Assembly (NCBI GenBank): GCA_030591305.1
Contig: JAUVBI010000149.1
Span: forward strand, 1 to 7,807
Direction of reading: 5' to 3'
Origin: Pseudomonadota bacterium
GTDB taxonomy: Bacteria > Pseudomonadota > Gammaproteobacteria > Pseudomonadales > Halieaceae
Length of the DNA stretch: 7,807 nt
Below are positions 1 to 7,382 of this stretch, in pieces. The notes beneath the pieces were generated by a model. That model searched no databases. It saw only the letters and a program-made list of their open reading frames with translations, and was not told where the DNA came from. The translations under genes and the position numbers were made by a program. Numbering within the stretch: position 1 is the first letter of the stretch; every line of letters starts with the position of its first letter.

Positions 1-1726
1 AATAATTCGCACCGAGCGGAGGAAGTTGGACCTGAAATCCGGCTTTTCCATTTTCGACGGCCAGGATAGCCAGACACTGATACGCGACCTGCTGATACAG
101 GAGCACGGTGCCGACGGTGACCAGGCAGCCACCATCGCCCAGCGTATCTCCAGCTGGAAAAGTGATCGCATACTACCCAAGCAGGCGTTGGCCAGCGCCA
201 AGGGAGCGGCCGATATGCTGTGCGCCCAGGCTTACCACCGCTATAACAAAGCATTGCGCGCCTACAATGCCCTGGATTTTGATGACCTGATTTTGCTGCC
301 CACGATATTGTTTGAGGAGAACAGCGACATTCTGCAAAAATGGCAAAACCAGTTGCGCTATTTGCTGGTCGATGAATATCAGGATACTAACTCAAGCCAG
401 TACCTGCTGGTAAAACAACTTATTGGCCTGACCGGTGGCTTAACTGTGGTGGGCGACGACGACCAGTCTATTTATTCCTGGCGTGGAGCCAGACCAGAAA
501 ATCTGGCACAGCTACAGGAGGACTACCCCCAGCTAAAAATTATCAAGTTGGAGCAAAACTACCGCTCCACCAGCCGTATTCTCAAAGCGGCAAATACGCT
601 TATCGCAAACAACACGCACATCTTCGACAAGAAACTGTGGAGCGAGCTGGGTTTTGGCGACCCCATTCGCATCATCCGCTGTAGCGACGAAAACGCCGAG
701 GCAGATCAAGTGGTCGCCGAAATTCTCGACCACAAGTTGCGCAGGCGGACAAAGTTTGGCGACTACGCAGTTTTGTACCGGGGCAACCACCAATCGCGCC
801 TCATCGAGTTATCGCTGCAACAACAACAGGTGCCCTATCACATGAGTGGCGGCACCTCCTTCTTCGCCCGCAACGAGGTAAAGGACATCATGTCCTACCT
901 GCGGCTGGTGATAAACGAGAACGACGACAATGCTTTTCTACGTATTGCCAATGTGCCCAGGCGCAAACTGGGCACGTCCACACTTGAAGCCCTGGGTGAC
1001 TTTTCCAACGACAACCGCTGCAGCCTGACCCAGGCCTGCCAGCGAATCAGTTCGGAACAAGTATCAGAGGCGGGCCTGCGTAGGCTGCGCGAGTTCGGTC
1101 AGTGGATGACGACCATTCGACGCAAGAGCGAGGGAGATTCCGGCGTATCGGCCATTCGCCAGATGATACGCGACATGGATTACGAGCAATGGCTGAATCA
1201 ACTGAGCTCCAGTGAAGATGTTGCACAGAGGCGCATGTCCAATGTGCATTTCCTGGTCGACAGCCTGCAAAAAGTCATGAGCACCGAGGGGGTCGCTCTG
1301 GATGAAGCCATCTCCCGCCTGGTGCTCAGAGATCTGTTAGAGCAACAGGAGGAAGAGGACGCCAGTCCAGAAAGTGTACAGCTAATGACATTGCATGCGT
1401 CCAAGGGGCTGGAGTTTCCCCACGTGACTATTATCGGCATGGAGGAAAAATTGCTGCCACACCGCGCCAGCATCGAGGAAAACACCATCGAGGAAGAGCG
1501 GCGCCTGGCCTATGTGGGCATCACCCGGGCCAGGGAAACCCTGAGCATGACCATGGCCCTGAAGCGGCGCCAGTTTGGCGACATCATCAACTGTGAACCC
1601 AGCCGCTTTATTGATGAACTGCCCCAGGATGACCTGCAGTGGCAGGGGGGTGGCGCGGAGACCAGAGAAGACAACGAAGAGCGCGCCCAGGAAACCCTGG
1701 CGGGGCTTAAAAATTTATTTGGCTAA
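1..1726 (+). CDS. rep: ATP-dependent DNA helicase Rep, 5'-truncated by window edge
   Basis: Superfamily 1A 3'-5' DNA helicase that clears proteins and restarts stalled forks ahead of the replisome in the cytoplasm. The frame is open from base 2, so the TTG at 26 is not the start: the codons before it read IIRTERRK and match the IIKREY region of E. coli Rep. Numbering from the TTG at 26, visible motifs are II (LLVDEYQDTN, 113-122), III (VVGDDDQSIYSWRGA, 141-155), IV (LEQNYRS, 175-181), V (MTLHASKGLEF, 454-464) and VI (RRLAYVGITRAR, 492-503). The 2B-domain segment YRGNHQSR and the PSRFIDELPQDDLQW tail are Rep-like rather than UvrD- or PcrA-like. About 100 N-terminal residues, including Walker A, lie upstream; with them the length would be close to the 673 aa of E. 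coli Rep. The short charged tail ends in GLKNLFG; in E. coli the Rep C-terminus contacts DnaB. No disruption is seen. Confidence 0.96.
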   Translation, partial: IIRTERRKLDLKSGFSIFDGQDSQTLIRDLLIQEHGADGDQAATIAQRISSWKSDRILPKQALASAKGAADMLCAQAYHRYNKALRAYNALDFDDLILLPTILFEENSDILQKWQNQLRYLLVDEYQDTNSSQYLLVKQLIGLTGGLTVVGDDDQSIYSWRGARPENLAQLQEDYPQLKIIKLEQNYRSTSRILKAANTLIANNTHIFDKKLWSELGFGDPIRIIRCSDENAEADQVVAEILDHKLRRRTKFGDYAVLYRGNHQSRLIELSLQQQQVPYHMSGGTSFFARNEVKDIMSYLRLVINENDDNAFLRIANVPRRKLGTSTLEALGDFSNDNRCSLTQACQRISSEQVSEAGLRRLREFGQWMTTIRRKSEGDSGVSAIRQMIRDMDYEQWLNQLSSSEDVAQRRMSNVHFLVDSLQKVMSTEGVALDEAISRLVLRDLLEQQEEEDASPESVQLMTLHASKGLEFPHVTIIGMEEKLLPHRASIEENTIEEERRLAYVGITRARETLSMTMALKRRQFGDIINCEPSRFIDELPQDDLQWQGGGAETREDNEERAQETLAGLKNLFG

Positions 1727-1793
1727 TAGAGCAGGTATACTGCGCCTTAACTTGTGCACTCAACACTATCGATTCCCGTCTGCGTGAAAATGA

Positions 1794-1799
1794 TATTAT
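1794..1799 (+). promoter_or_regulatory. Weak candidate -10 box for the lipoprotein gene
   Basis: The 114-bp gap between rep and the lipoprotein gene becomes AT-rich towards its end. TATTAT at 1794-1799 would give a transcript with a leader of roughly 35 nt, which suits the well-placed Shine-Dalgarno at 1831. No good -35 hexamer lies 16-18 bp upstream. A second AT-rich hexamer, TATAAA at 1821-1826, is too close to the start codon to leave room for a leader containing that site. No convincing hairpin terminator for rep is seen in the gap, so read-through from rep is also possible. Confidence 0.25.
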
Positions 1800-1830
1800 T
1801 TTGGGTTCACAATAACTAACTATAAAAACT

Positions 1831-1834
1831 GGAG
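1831..1834 (+). promoter_or_regulatory. Shine-Dalgarno that fixes a GTG start
   Basis: GGAG lies 6 nt before the GTG at 1841. The next in-frame ATG is at residue 18, inside the signal peptide, and starting there would remove the hydrophobic core, so GTG is the start. Confidence 0.8.
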
Positions 1835-1840
1835 AAATTT

Positions 1841-2476
1841 GTGCAGCACAGCCACTTACAGAAGGTTCTGTTAATAACCCTGGGATTTTTAATGCTGGCC
1901 ATTACTGGCTGTGCCAATAATTCTACCATCACCCACTCCTACGTTGATCCAACCATACACAAGCTGAATCTCCACGGTGTACTGGTGATAGCAGTCACGA
2001 AAAAAATGGATGCACGCATTGATTTTGAAGATGCCTTTGTAAAAGCACTGCGCAAGCGCGGCGCTAATGCCGTGGCCAGCCACACCCTGCTGCCCAGTGC
2101 CAAACCTGGAAAAGAAAACGTCATTGCAGCCGCAAAAAAAGCCGGGCTGGATACCATTTTGGTCACCCGCTACATGGGCGCACAAAGCCAGGAAGTTTAC
2201 CACCCGGGCACCATCTACTATGATGTTGCCCCTGTCCCCTACGGCTATGGCTTTGGCGGCTATTACGGTCACGCCTACGAAGTAGCCTACCAGCAGCCGG
2301 TGTGGACCAGTAATGTCACCTACACCCTGACCTCTAATTTATTCGCCACCGCCGACCATGAACACTTGTGGCAGGCAGTATCCGATACGATTAAAGCGGG
2401 TGGCGAAAAGAAACTGCGCGATGATGTTATCGGTAGCTTTGTCGATAATATGAAAGACGCAGGTTTATTCAAGTAG
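1841..2476 (+). CDS. Putative secreted lipoprotein of unknown function
   Basis: A 211-aa protein with a lipoprotein signal: Lys8, a hydrophobic core at about 9-22 and a lipobox ending ITG-C with the acylated Cys at 24. The mature part appears alpha/beta: a strand GVLVIAV (46-52), a helix FEDAFVKALRKRGANAVAS (62-80), a second helix and strand NVIAAAKKAGLDTILVTRY (93-111), then a Tyr/Gly-rich stretch (about 118-155, including YGYGFGGYYG) and a C-terminal part with a conserved-looking LWQAVSDT. The plan (lipid anchor, SYVDP after the Cys, strand-helix-strand with a Y/G-rich insert) recalls small proteobacterial lipoproteins often annotated as DUF4136-like, but that link is from memory. The final partner is unknown; it should sit in the inner or outer membrane facing the periplasm. 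It is convergent with the pump operon, so the two are not co-transcribed. Confidence 0.82.
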   Translation: MQHSHLQKVLLITLGFLMLAITGCANNSTITHSYVDPTIHKLNLHGVLVIAVTKKMDARIDFEDAFVKALRKRGANAVASHTLLPSAKPGKENVIAAAKKAGLDTILVTRYMGAQSQEVYHPGTIYYDVAPVPYGYGFGGYYGHAYEVAYQQPVWTSNVTYTLTSNLFATADHEHLWQAVSDTIKAGGEKKLRDDVIGSFVDNMKDAGLFK

Positions 2477-2490
2477 CGGAGTCTGGGTTA

Positions 2491-2540
2491 AATAAACCGG
2501 GGACGTAGCACAATTAATTGTGCTACGTCCCCGGTTTATT
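2491..2540. repeat. Perfect 50-bp palindrome, REP-like
   Basis: Each arm is 25 bp with no mismatch and no spacer; the centre is AATTAATT at 2512-2519. The arm contains the core TAAACCGGGGACGTAG (inverted pair at 2493-2508 and 2523-2538). It lies between the ends of two convergent genes. Short GC-rich palindromes in such positions, with a GTAG tetranucleotide in the unit, resemble REP elements mobilised by RAYT transposases; this assignment is inference, and no RAYT gene is present in the window. Confidence 0.85.
2491..2540. terminator. Probable bidirectional terminator formed by the palindrome
   Basis: The palindrome starts 14 bp after the lipoprotein stop and 14 bp beyond the transporter stop, between convergent genes. 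A transcript from either side would fold into a long hairpin with a GC-rich core (CCGGGGACGTAGC) ending in TTTATT. On the minus strand the T-rich end extends to TTTATTTAA. The U-tract is short and is part of the stem itself, so efficiency is uncertain. Confidence 0.6.
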
Positions 2541-2541
2541 C

Positions 2542-2557
2542 CTACGTCCCCGGTTTA
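2542..2557 (-). repeat. Third copy of the 16-bp palindrome core
   Basis: On the minus strand this reads TAAACCGGGGACGTAG, identical to the core in the adjacent palindrome arm (2523-2538) and in direct orientation to it with a 19-bp period. The first three bases (2557-2555) are the TAA stop codon of the RND transporter gene, so the repeat begins exactly at the end of the reading frame. Confidence 0.85.
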
Positions 2558-5500
2558 ATCTACTTTGCCACCTACAATATTTTCCATACCCAGCTTGCGC
2601 TTCAGTTTTTCACGCACGCCCTGCACGATGGCGTAGAAGCCGGGGATAAAGAAGGTGCCTATCAGCAGGGCCGCCAGCATGCCACCCAATACGGTGATAC
2701 CGAGGGAGCGCTGCCCGAAAGCACCGGCACCGCTGGCCACAACCAGGGGCATGATGCCCAGGATAAAAGAAACTGCGGTCATGCACACGGCGCGGAAGCG
2801 CAGACGCCCTGCCTCCCGGGCCGCCACTTTGATCTCCTGCCCCTCCACCTCGCGCTTATGCTTGGCAAACTCCACAATCAATATGGCATTTTTGGCCGCC
2901 ATGCCGATAAGTAACACCAAACCAATCTGGGCGTAGAGATTGAGCGCAATACCGGTCAGCAACAGTGCGGCGATAGCCCCGCCAATGGCCATGGGCACCA
3001 CCAGTATGATGGCAGCGGGAATAGACCAGCTTTCATACTGCGCCACCAGAAACAGGTAGACGAAAATTAGCGCCATGGCAAAAGCAATAACGGCTGTACT
3101 GCCCGCCTGGCGCTCCTGATAGGCCATACCCGTCCACTCAAATTTATAGCCACTGGGCAAAATATTGGCAGCTAACTTTTCAAATACGCTCATCGCCTGC
3201 CCTGAGCTATAACCCGGGGCAGGGTTGGCCCGCACAGAGGCAGAGCGGTATAAATTATAGCGCTGGGCCAGGTCTGGCCCGAGTATGGGCCTGGTGGTAA
3301 TCAGGGTACTCAGGGGCACCATCTGGCCACTGGATGAGCGCATATAAAAGTGGTCCAGGTCTGACAAGTCGGCGCGAAATGAAGACTCGGCCTGCATAAT
3401 CACCTTGTAGGTCTGGCCAAACTTATTGAAGTCATTGATATACAGCGACCCCATCTGCGCCTGTAGTGTGGTGAAGATTTCACTGAGGGGTACACCCAAA
3501 TTTTTGGCTTTTACCCGATCCACATCGATAAAATACTGGGGTACGTTCGCACGATATGTACTAAATACAGATGCCAGGCCTGCTGTCTGGTTACCCTCCA
3601 CCACGATAGTATTGAGCACGCTGGCCAGCTCGGCGGGAGAGCGCGACAGGGTATCTTCCAGCATCAATTCCAGGCCGCCGACAGCTCCCATGCCTGGCAC
3701 CGCCGGGGGAGTAATGGCATACACCTGCGCCTCGGGAACAACAGCGAACGCCTGGCCGTTGATTCTCCTGGCCACATTGAAAACCAGGTTCTCCTTCTCG
3801 GGCCTGTCATCCCAATGATTTAGAACAACAAACAAGGTGCCCCCGTTACTGGCCATGGCACCGGTGAGCACTGAAAAACCAGTGATGGCTGTCACGCTCT
3901 CAATTGCTGAATCTTTGGCAATAAGTTTCGCAACTTTGTCCACCGCCGACTTTGTCCTGCTGAGCGAAGAGGCATCCGGCAGTTGCACATTCACCAGCAA
4001 GATACCCTTGTCTTCATCGGGCACAAAGCCCGTGGGCATCTGCATCACACCAAATACCAGAGCGCCCATCCAGACGACAAATAATATTGCAACCACGGCC
4101 AGTTTACGTAATACCCACTGCACTCCGCGGTCATAGCCGCTGGTTAATTTATCGAAGCTCCCCATGAATTTGATATACCACGCGGGATCTTTACGCTCGC
4201 CGGACTGCAGTAACAGGCTGCATAAAGCGGGACTGAGCGTCAGGGCATTCAATGAGGAAAACAACACTGCCACACAGATGGTTACTGCAAACTGCCGGTA
4301 CATCTCCCCGGTAATACCCGGCAACATCGCCACCGGAATAAACACCGCCAGAAGAACCAGGGTCGTTGCGATAATGGCACCACCCACCTCCTGCATGGTA
4401 ATCAGGGCGGCGTCTTTTGCCGATAAAGAGGGGTCGTCACGCATATGGCGATCGCAATTTTCGATCACCAAAATAGCATCGTCCACCACAATGCCTATCG
4501 CCAGGATCAGGCCAAACAGGGTAACCGTATTAATGGACATGCCCATGACGAGTAGCACGGCAAAGGTTGCAATGAGCGAAACAGGAATTGCCACCGTCGG
4601 TACCAGGGTGGCGCGCCAATTACCCAGGAACATAAACGTAATAGCAATCACCAGGCCAACGGCCTGCATCAAAGAAATGACCACCTGCTTAACCGCCGTG
4701 GAAACATAGCGGGTTGTGTCATAGCTTATCTGGTAATCCAGGCCATCCGGAAAGTGCTGTGACAACTCTTCAACCAGCTGATCCACCGCCTCACCGGAGG
4801 CGAGGGCATTGGCATCTGACAACAGATAGAGAGAGACGTTAACCGCGGGTTGTTCATCTACTTCGCCATAGAAATTGTAGCCGGACTGCCCCAACTCAAC
4901 CCGGGCAACATCGCGCAAGTATATGGCAGAGCCATCGGTATGCGCTCGCAGCACGATGTTCTCAAACTCTTCTACTTCCTGTAAGCGCCCCTTAACCTGC
5001 AGCGTGTACTCGGTTTGCAACTCATCCACAAATGGCGGTGCACCTATTTTGCCAGCGGCAACCTGGACGTTTTGCTCCCGCAGGGCAGCGTGAATGTCCA
5101 TCACCGACAGCCCCAACACGGCCATCTTGTCCGGATCCAGCCACAAGCGCATTGCATAGGCCGCTTCACCAAGAATATTAGCCGAGGAAATGCCTTCGAC
5201 ACGGGCCAGCGCACTCTGCACATTAATTTTCACGTAGTTGGAGATGAACTTGTAATCCAGCGAACCATCGGGTGACATAAAACTGACAATTTTTAGGATG
5301 TCCGGTGATTTTTCATCAATTTTCAGACCGTTGGCAGTGACCTCTGCAGGCAGCAAGGGCTCGGCTAATTTCACCCTGTTTTGTACCCGCACTAGAGCCA
5401 TATCCACATCGGCCCCAACCTCGAAGGTTACCGTAAGGCTGTAACTGCCATCATTGGCACTCTTGGAGGACATATAAATCATATCTTCCACGCCGTTTAC

Positions 5501-5707
5501 CGCATCTTCAATGGGTGTACCTACGGTGCTTTCCACAACCTCCGCTGAAGCACCGGGATAAACACCGCTAACAACAATATTGGGCGGCGAAATGGCGGGG
5601 AACTCCGTAATCGGCAGCATGGCAATCGACAACAGCCCTGCCATGGTCAATATAATGGATATGACTAAGGCAAACTTGGGCCGATTAATAAAGAAGGCAC
5701 TGAACAT
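2555..5707 (-). CDS. RND efflux transporter, HAE1 (AcrB/MexF-type) permease
   Basis: Inner-membrane proton-driven antiporter that works as a trimer and expels hydrophobic or amphiphilic compounds from periplasm and membrane. At 1050 aa it matches AcrB (1049 aa). It has TM1 at 9-28, a first periplasmic porter half (about 29-335), TM2-6 (about 337-497), TM7 (535-553), a second periplasmic half (about 554-868) and TM8-12 (870-1024). Proton-relay residues are all present: Asp409/Asp410 in [13 protein letters not shown], Lys939 in [14 protein letters not shown], and Arg970 and Thr977 (AcrB D407, D408, K940, R971, T978). FVPDEDKG (561-568) is another family signature. The ATG at 5707 has AGGG 7 nt upstream; that site overlaps the adaptor's stop codon. 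By my hand alignment, several AcrB binding-pocket phenylalanines are replaced. Substrates cannot be told from sequence; class is certain, subfamily (MexF-like) is only likely. Confidence 0.97.
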   Translation of the reverse strand: MFSAFFINRPKFALVISIILTMAGLLSIAMLPITEFPAISPPNIVVSGVYPGASAEVVESTVGTPIEDAVNGVEDMIYMSSKSANDGSYSLTVTFEVGADVDMALVRVQNRVKLAEPLLPAEVTANGLKIDEKSPDILKIVSFMSPDGSLDYKFISNYVKINVQSALARVEGISSANILGEAAYAMRLWLDPDKMAVLGLSVMDIHAALREQNVQVAAGKIGAPPFVDELQTEYTLQVKGRLQEVEEFENIVLRAHTDGSAIYLRDVARVELGQSGYNFYGEVDEQPAVNVSLYLLSDANALASGEAVDQLVEELSQHFPDGLDYQISYDTTRYVSTAVKQVVISLMQAVGLVIAITFMFLGNWRATLVPTVAIPVSLIATFAVLLVMGMSINTVTLFGLILAIGIVVDDAILVIENCDRHMRDDPSLSAKDAALITMQEVGGAIIATTLVLLAVFIPVAMLPGITGEMYRQFAVTICVAVLFSSLNALTLSPALCSLLLQSGERKDPAWYIKFMGSFDKLTSGYDRGVQWVLRKLAVVAILFVVWMGALVFGVMQMPTGFVPDEDKGILLVNVQLPDASSLSRTKSAVDKVAKLIAKDSAIESVTAITGFSVLTGAMASNGGTLFVVLNHWDDRPEKENLVFNVARRINGQAFAVVPEAQVYAITPPAVPGMGAVGGLELMLEDTLSRSPAELASVLNTIVVEGNQTAGLASVFSTYRANVPQYFIDVDRVKAKNLGVPLSEIFTTLQAQMGSLYINDFNKFGQTYKVIMQAESSFRADLSDLDHFYMRSSSGQMVPLSTLITTRPILGPDLAQRYNLYRSASVRANPAPGYSSGQAMSVFEKLAANILPSGYKFEWTGMAYQERQAGSTAVIAFAMALIFVYLFLVAQYESWSIPAAIILVVPMAIGGAIAALLLTGIALNLYAQIGLVLLIGMAAKNAILIVEFAKHKREVEGQEIKVAAREAGRLRFRAVCMTAVSFILGIMPLVVASGAGAFGQRSLGITVLGGMLAALLIGTFFIPGFYAIVQGVREKLKRKLGMENIVGGKVD

Positions 5708-5714
5708 ACGGCTA

Positions 5715-5718
5715 CCCT
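5715..5718 (-). promoter_or_regulatory. Shine-Dalgarno of the RND gene overlapping the adaptor stop codon
   Basis: Read on the minus strand, TAGGG contains both the adaptor's TAG stop (5719-5717) and the AGGG ribosome site (5718-5715), 7 nt before the transporter ATG. A ribosome ending on the adaptor therefore sits on the next start site, which favours translational coupling of the two pump parts. Confidence 0.7.
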
Positions 5719-6838
5719 AGGAATCTGTGTGAGTGAGCAGTTTGGTTTTCACAGGCATTCCCGCTCGCACTTGCTGCAAGCCACGCACGATAACCCGGTC
5801 TCCCGCTTCTACACCTTTTTTCACCAGCACCTTGTCATCAAAGCGATCACCCAACTCCACATTGCGCCGTGCCACGATACTGCCACCACCTACCAGCAAA
5901 ACAAAGCTGCCCTGCTGGTCTGCCTGCACCGCCGCCTGTGGAACAAAAATGCCCTCCACAAAGTTGGTGCCCTGCAGAATAACGCGTACATATTGCCCGG
6001 GTACGAGCAGTGAGTGCGTGTTGGGAATAAGTGCCCTGGCCTCCAGGGTACCTGTGTTTATATCGACCCGGTTTGCAAAGTAGTCAATTTTGCCCACTTC
6101 CGGATAGATGACACCATTGGTTAGCTCCAGACTGACTTCAATGTTGCGCAGTGCAGCAGCGTTGAGCCCCTCTTCCATTCTGGAAGCGACCGCTGCTGTG
6201 TAAGTGTCCTCGCTCACCTGAAACAAAGCCTGGATGGGATCGATGCTGACCAGGGTGGTGAGTTTGCCTGTGTTGGGGCCCACCAGATCACCCGGGCTCA
6301 CCATACTCCGACCTATACGGCCGGTAATAGGGGCTGTCACAGTGGTAAAGCCAAGGCTTACCTCGGCGCTAGTGACCTGGGCACGCGCCGCCTCAATGCG
6401 GGCATCACTCTCAAGCTTCTTGGCGGTCAGGTTATCCATTTCCGATTGCGAAATGGCACCTTTTGGTAGTAACTCCTTACCTCGCTTGAAATTACGCGCG
6501 GCATTGGCCTGGTTGGCGATAGCCGCGGCCAGGTCTGCTTTGGCCCTGGCCAGGGCCGCCTTATACTCAGAGGAATCGATGGCATACAGCACATCACCCG
6601 CCTGCACCAGAACACCTTCACGAAAATCCCGCGACAGTAAATAGCCGGTGACCCTGGCCTGAATCTCAACGTCATCCATAGCCTGCAAACGGCCAACATA
6701 CTGCGATTTGGGGAGATAGGGCTCGGCGATAACATCATCCACAACCACCTCGACAATCCTTGGGGGAGGTGCCTCTTCCGTGCAAGCGGCAATAAAGACG
6801 GCGGATGCCGCGATAAAGGTCATGGCAAGTCTATTCAC
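5717..6838 (-). CDS. RND efflux periplasmic adaptor (membrane fusion) lipoprotein
   Basis: A 373-aa AcrA/MexE-type adaptor that bridges the inner-membrane transporter and an outer-membrane channel. It begins with a lipoprotein signal whose lipobox is IAA-C, with acylated Cys19, followed by a Pro-rich linker (24-26). Domains in order: beta-barrel strand and first lipoyl half (about 55-90, QARVTGYLLSRDFREGVLVQAGDVL), alpha-helical hairpin (about 91-158, Ala/Lys/Glu-rich), second lipoyl half (160-190, TVTAPITGRIGRSMVSPGDLVG), beta-barrel (about 200-290) and membrane-proximal domain (about 291-365). In the hairpin, Arg119-x3-Leu123-x6-Ser130 fits the RLS motif used for docking to TolC-family channels. 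It is the first gene of a two-gene operon, 9 bp before the transporter. The start is GTG; Met6 is the next candidate but would leave a very short signal lacking Arg3. No channel gene follows the pair. Confidence 0.95.
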   Translation of the reverse strand: MNRLAMTFIAASAVFIAACTEEAPPPRIVEVVVDDVIAEPYLPKSQYVGRLQAMDDVEIQARVTGYLLSRDFREGVLVQAGDVLYAIDSSEYKAALARAKADLAAAIANQANAARNFKRGKELLPKGAISQSEMDNLTAKKLESDARIEAARAQVTSAEVSLGFTTVTAPITGRIGRSMVSPGDLVGPNTGKLTTLVSIDPIQALFQVSEDTYTAAVASRMEEGLNAAALRNIEVSLELTNGVIYPEVGKIDYFANRVDINTGTLEARALIPNTHSLLVPGQYVRVILQGTNFVEGIFVPQAAVQADQQGSFVLLVGGGSIVARRNVELGDRFDDKVLVKKGVEAGDRVIVRGLQQVRAGMPVKTKLLTHTDS

Positions 6839-6844
6839 AGGTCA

Positions 6845-6850
6845 CTCCTC
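6845..6850 (-). promoter_or_regulatory. Shine-Dalgarno that fixes the adaptor's GTG start
   Basis: GAGGAG on the minus strand lies 6 nt before the GTG at 6838-6836. The alternative ATG 15 nt downstream has no comparable site. Confidence 0.75.
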
Positions 6851-6866
6851 AGTGCTCAAGCTATCC

Positions 6867-6872
6867 TAACTA
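6867..6872 (-). promoter_or_regulatory. Weak candidate -10 box for the efflux operon
   Basis: TATAGT on the minus strand lies between the cytochrome terminator and the adaptor's ribosome site. Only 42 bp separate the T-run from the GTG, so any -35 element would fall inside the terminator hairpin, and none resembling TTGACA is seen at 16-18 bp. Either the promoter depends on an activator, or part of the operon's transcription comes by read-through from the cytochrome gene. Confidence 0.25.
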
Positions 6873-6880
6873 TAGCTCAT

Positions 6881-6915
6881 AAAAAAACCGCAGCGCATTC
6901 AACATACACGGCGGT
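6881..6915 (-). terminator. Rho-independent terminator after the cytochrome gene
   Basis: On the minus strand, 6915-6905 (ACCGCCGTGTA) pairs with 6897-6887 (TGCGCTGCGGT) around the 7-nt loop TGTTGAA. The stem is 11 positions with one C-T mismatch and two G-T wobbles. It is followed directly by a run of Ts at 6886-6881. It begins 19 bp beyond the cytochrome stop codon. Confidence 0.8.
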
Positions 6916-6934
6916 CTCATTTGTCGAGCACCCG

Positions 6935-7375
6935 CTACTGGCTGCCGACCACCATATAGTCCACAGCGGCTTTGGTTTCATCGTCCGAGCAATTCATGCA
7001 GCCACCCTTGGCCATCATGCCAGTACCGGCAATACCATTAATGGCACTGTCATACAGCGCGTCATTACCCTTGGCAATGCGGTCGGCCCAGCCAGCCACA
7101 TCACCCAGTTTAGGCGCGCCGGCGGCACCTGTACTGTGGCACGCCATACAGGCGGTGTTGTAAACGTCTTCACCGGAGCGGGCGGCACTGGCACTGCCAT
7201 CGGCGGCGACTGCTACGGCGGGGGCGTCACAGGTGTTGCTCCCTTCCAGGCAAACTTCGCCCACGGGCTTGATACGCTGCTCAATTTCAGCGCGCTGCTT
7301 GTCGCTTAAATCCTGGGCGGAAACTGAAAATGCCAGGGCGAAACCCAGCACGCTATATACGATACGATTCTTCAC
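6935..7375 (-). CDS. Secreted cytochrome c5-like monohaem protein
   Basis: A 146-aa class I c-type cytochrome, a periplasmic single-electron carrier. A Sec signal peptide (1-20, ending SVSA) should be cut before Gln21. The haem attachment motif is CMACH at 76-80. The distal ligand is probably Met120 in GTGMMAKGGC, by alignment to the MPPKGGC segment of cytochrome c5. Cys126 and Cys129 (CMNC) match the disulphide typical of the c5 family. Between the signal and the haem domain is an extension of about 45 residues with KPVGEVCLEGSNTC, adding Cys42 and Cys49, then an Ala-rich linker (51-66). The start is GTG, with GAGGA 7 nt upstream; there is no other Met in the signal. It lies downstream of an outer-membrane protein gene and is closed by its own terminator, so it may be transcribed alone. 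Its redox partner cannot be deduced. Confidence 0.93.
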   Translation of the reverse strand: MKNRIVYSVLGFALAFSVSAQDLSDKQRAEIEQRIKPVGEVCLEGSNTCDAPAVAVAADGSASAARSGEDVYNTACMACHSTGAAGAPKLGDVAGWADRIAKGNDALYDSAINGIAGTGMMAKGGCMNCSDDETKAAVDYMVVGSQ

Positions 7376-7382
7376 AAGTTAG

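Noticed and set aside
26..28. TTG as the start codon of the helicase gene
   Set aside because: The frame is open upstream to the window edge, the preceding codons align with Rep, and starting here would lose Walker A.
1198..1488. 96-aa open frame on the minus strand inside rep
   Set aside because: It is antisense to Rep's conserved C-terminal helicase motifs and has Ser/Cys-rich shadow composition.
1729..1750. Terminator for rep (short inverted repeat around GGTATACTGC)
   Set aside because: The stem would be only about 4 bp with no T-run after it.
1889..2272. 127-aa open frame on the minus strand inside the lipoprotein gene
   Set aside because: The plus-strand frame has a lipobox, a Shine-Dalgarno and full length; the antisense frame has no supporting signal.
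2491..2540. Insertion sequence end or phage attachment site
   Set aside because: No transposase or integrase gene is in the window, and the paired arms are contiguous rather than flanking an element.
2493..2557. CRISPR array
   Set aside because: There are only three 16-bp units, one inverted, with spacers of 3 and 14 bp; no Cas gene is present.
4164..4709. 181-aa open frame on the plus strand
   Set aside because: It lies wholly antisense to the transporter's conserved TM2-6 region, is Thr/Arg/Met-rich in a way typical of reverse-strand translation, and has no recognisable domain.
6234..6644. 136-aa open frame on the plus strand inside the adaptor gene
   Set aside because: It mirrors the Ala-rich hairpin of the adaptor and has no independent evidence.
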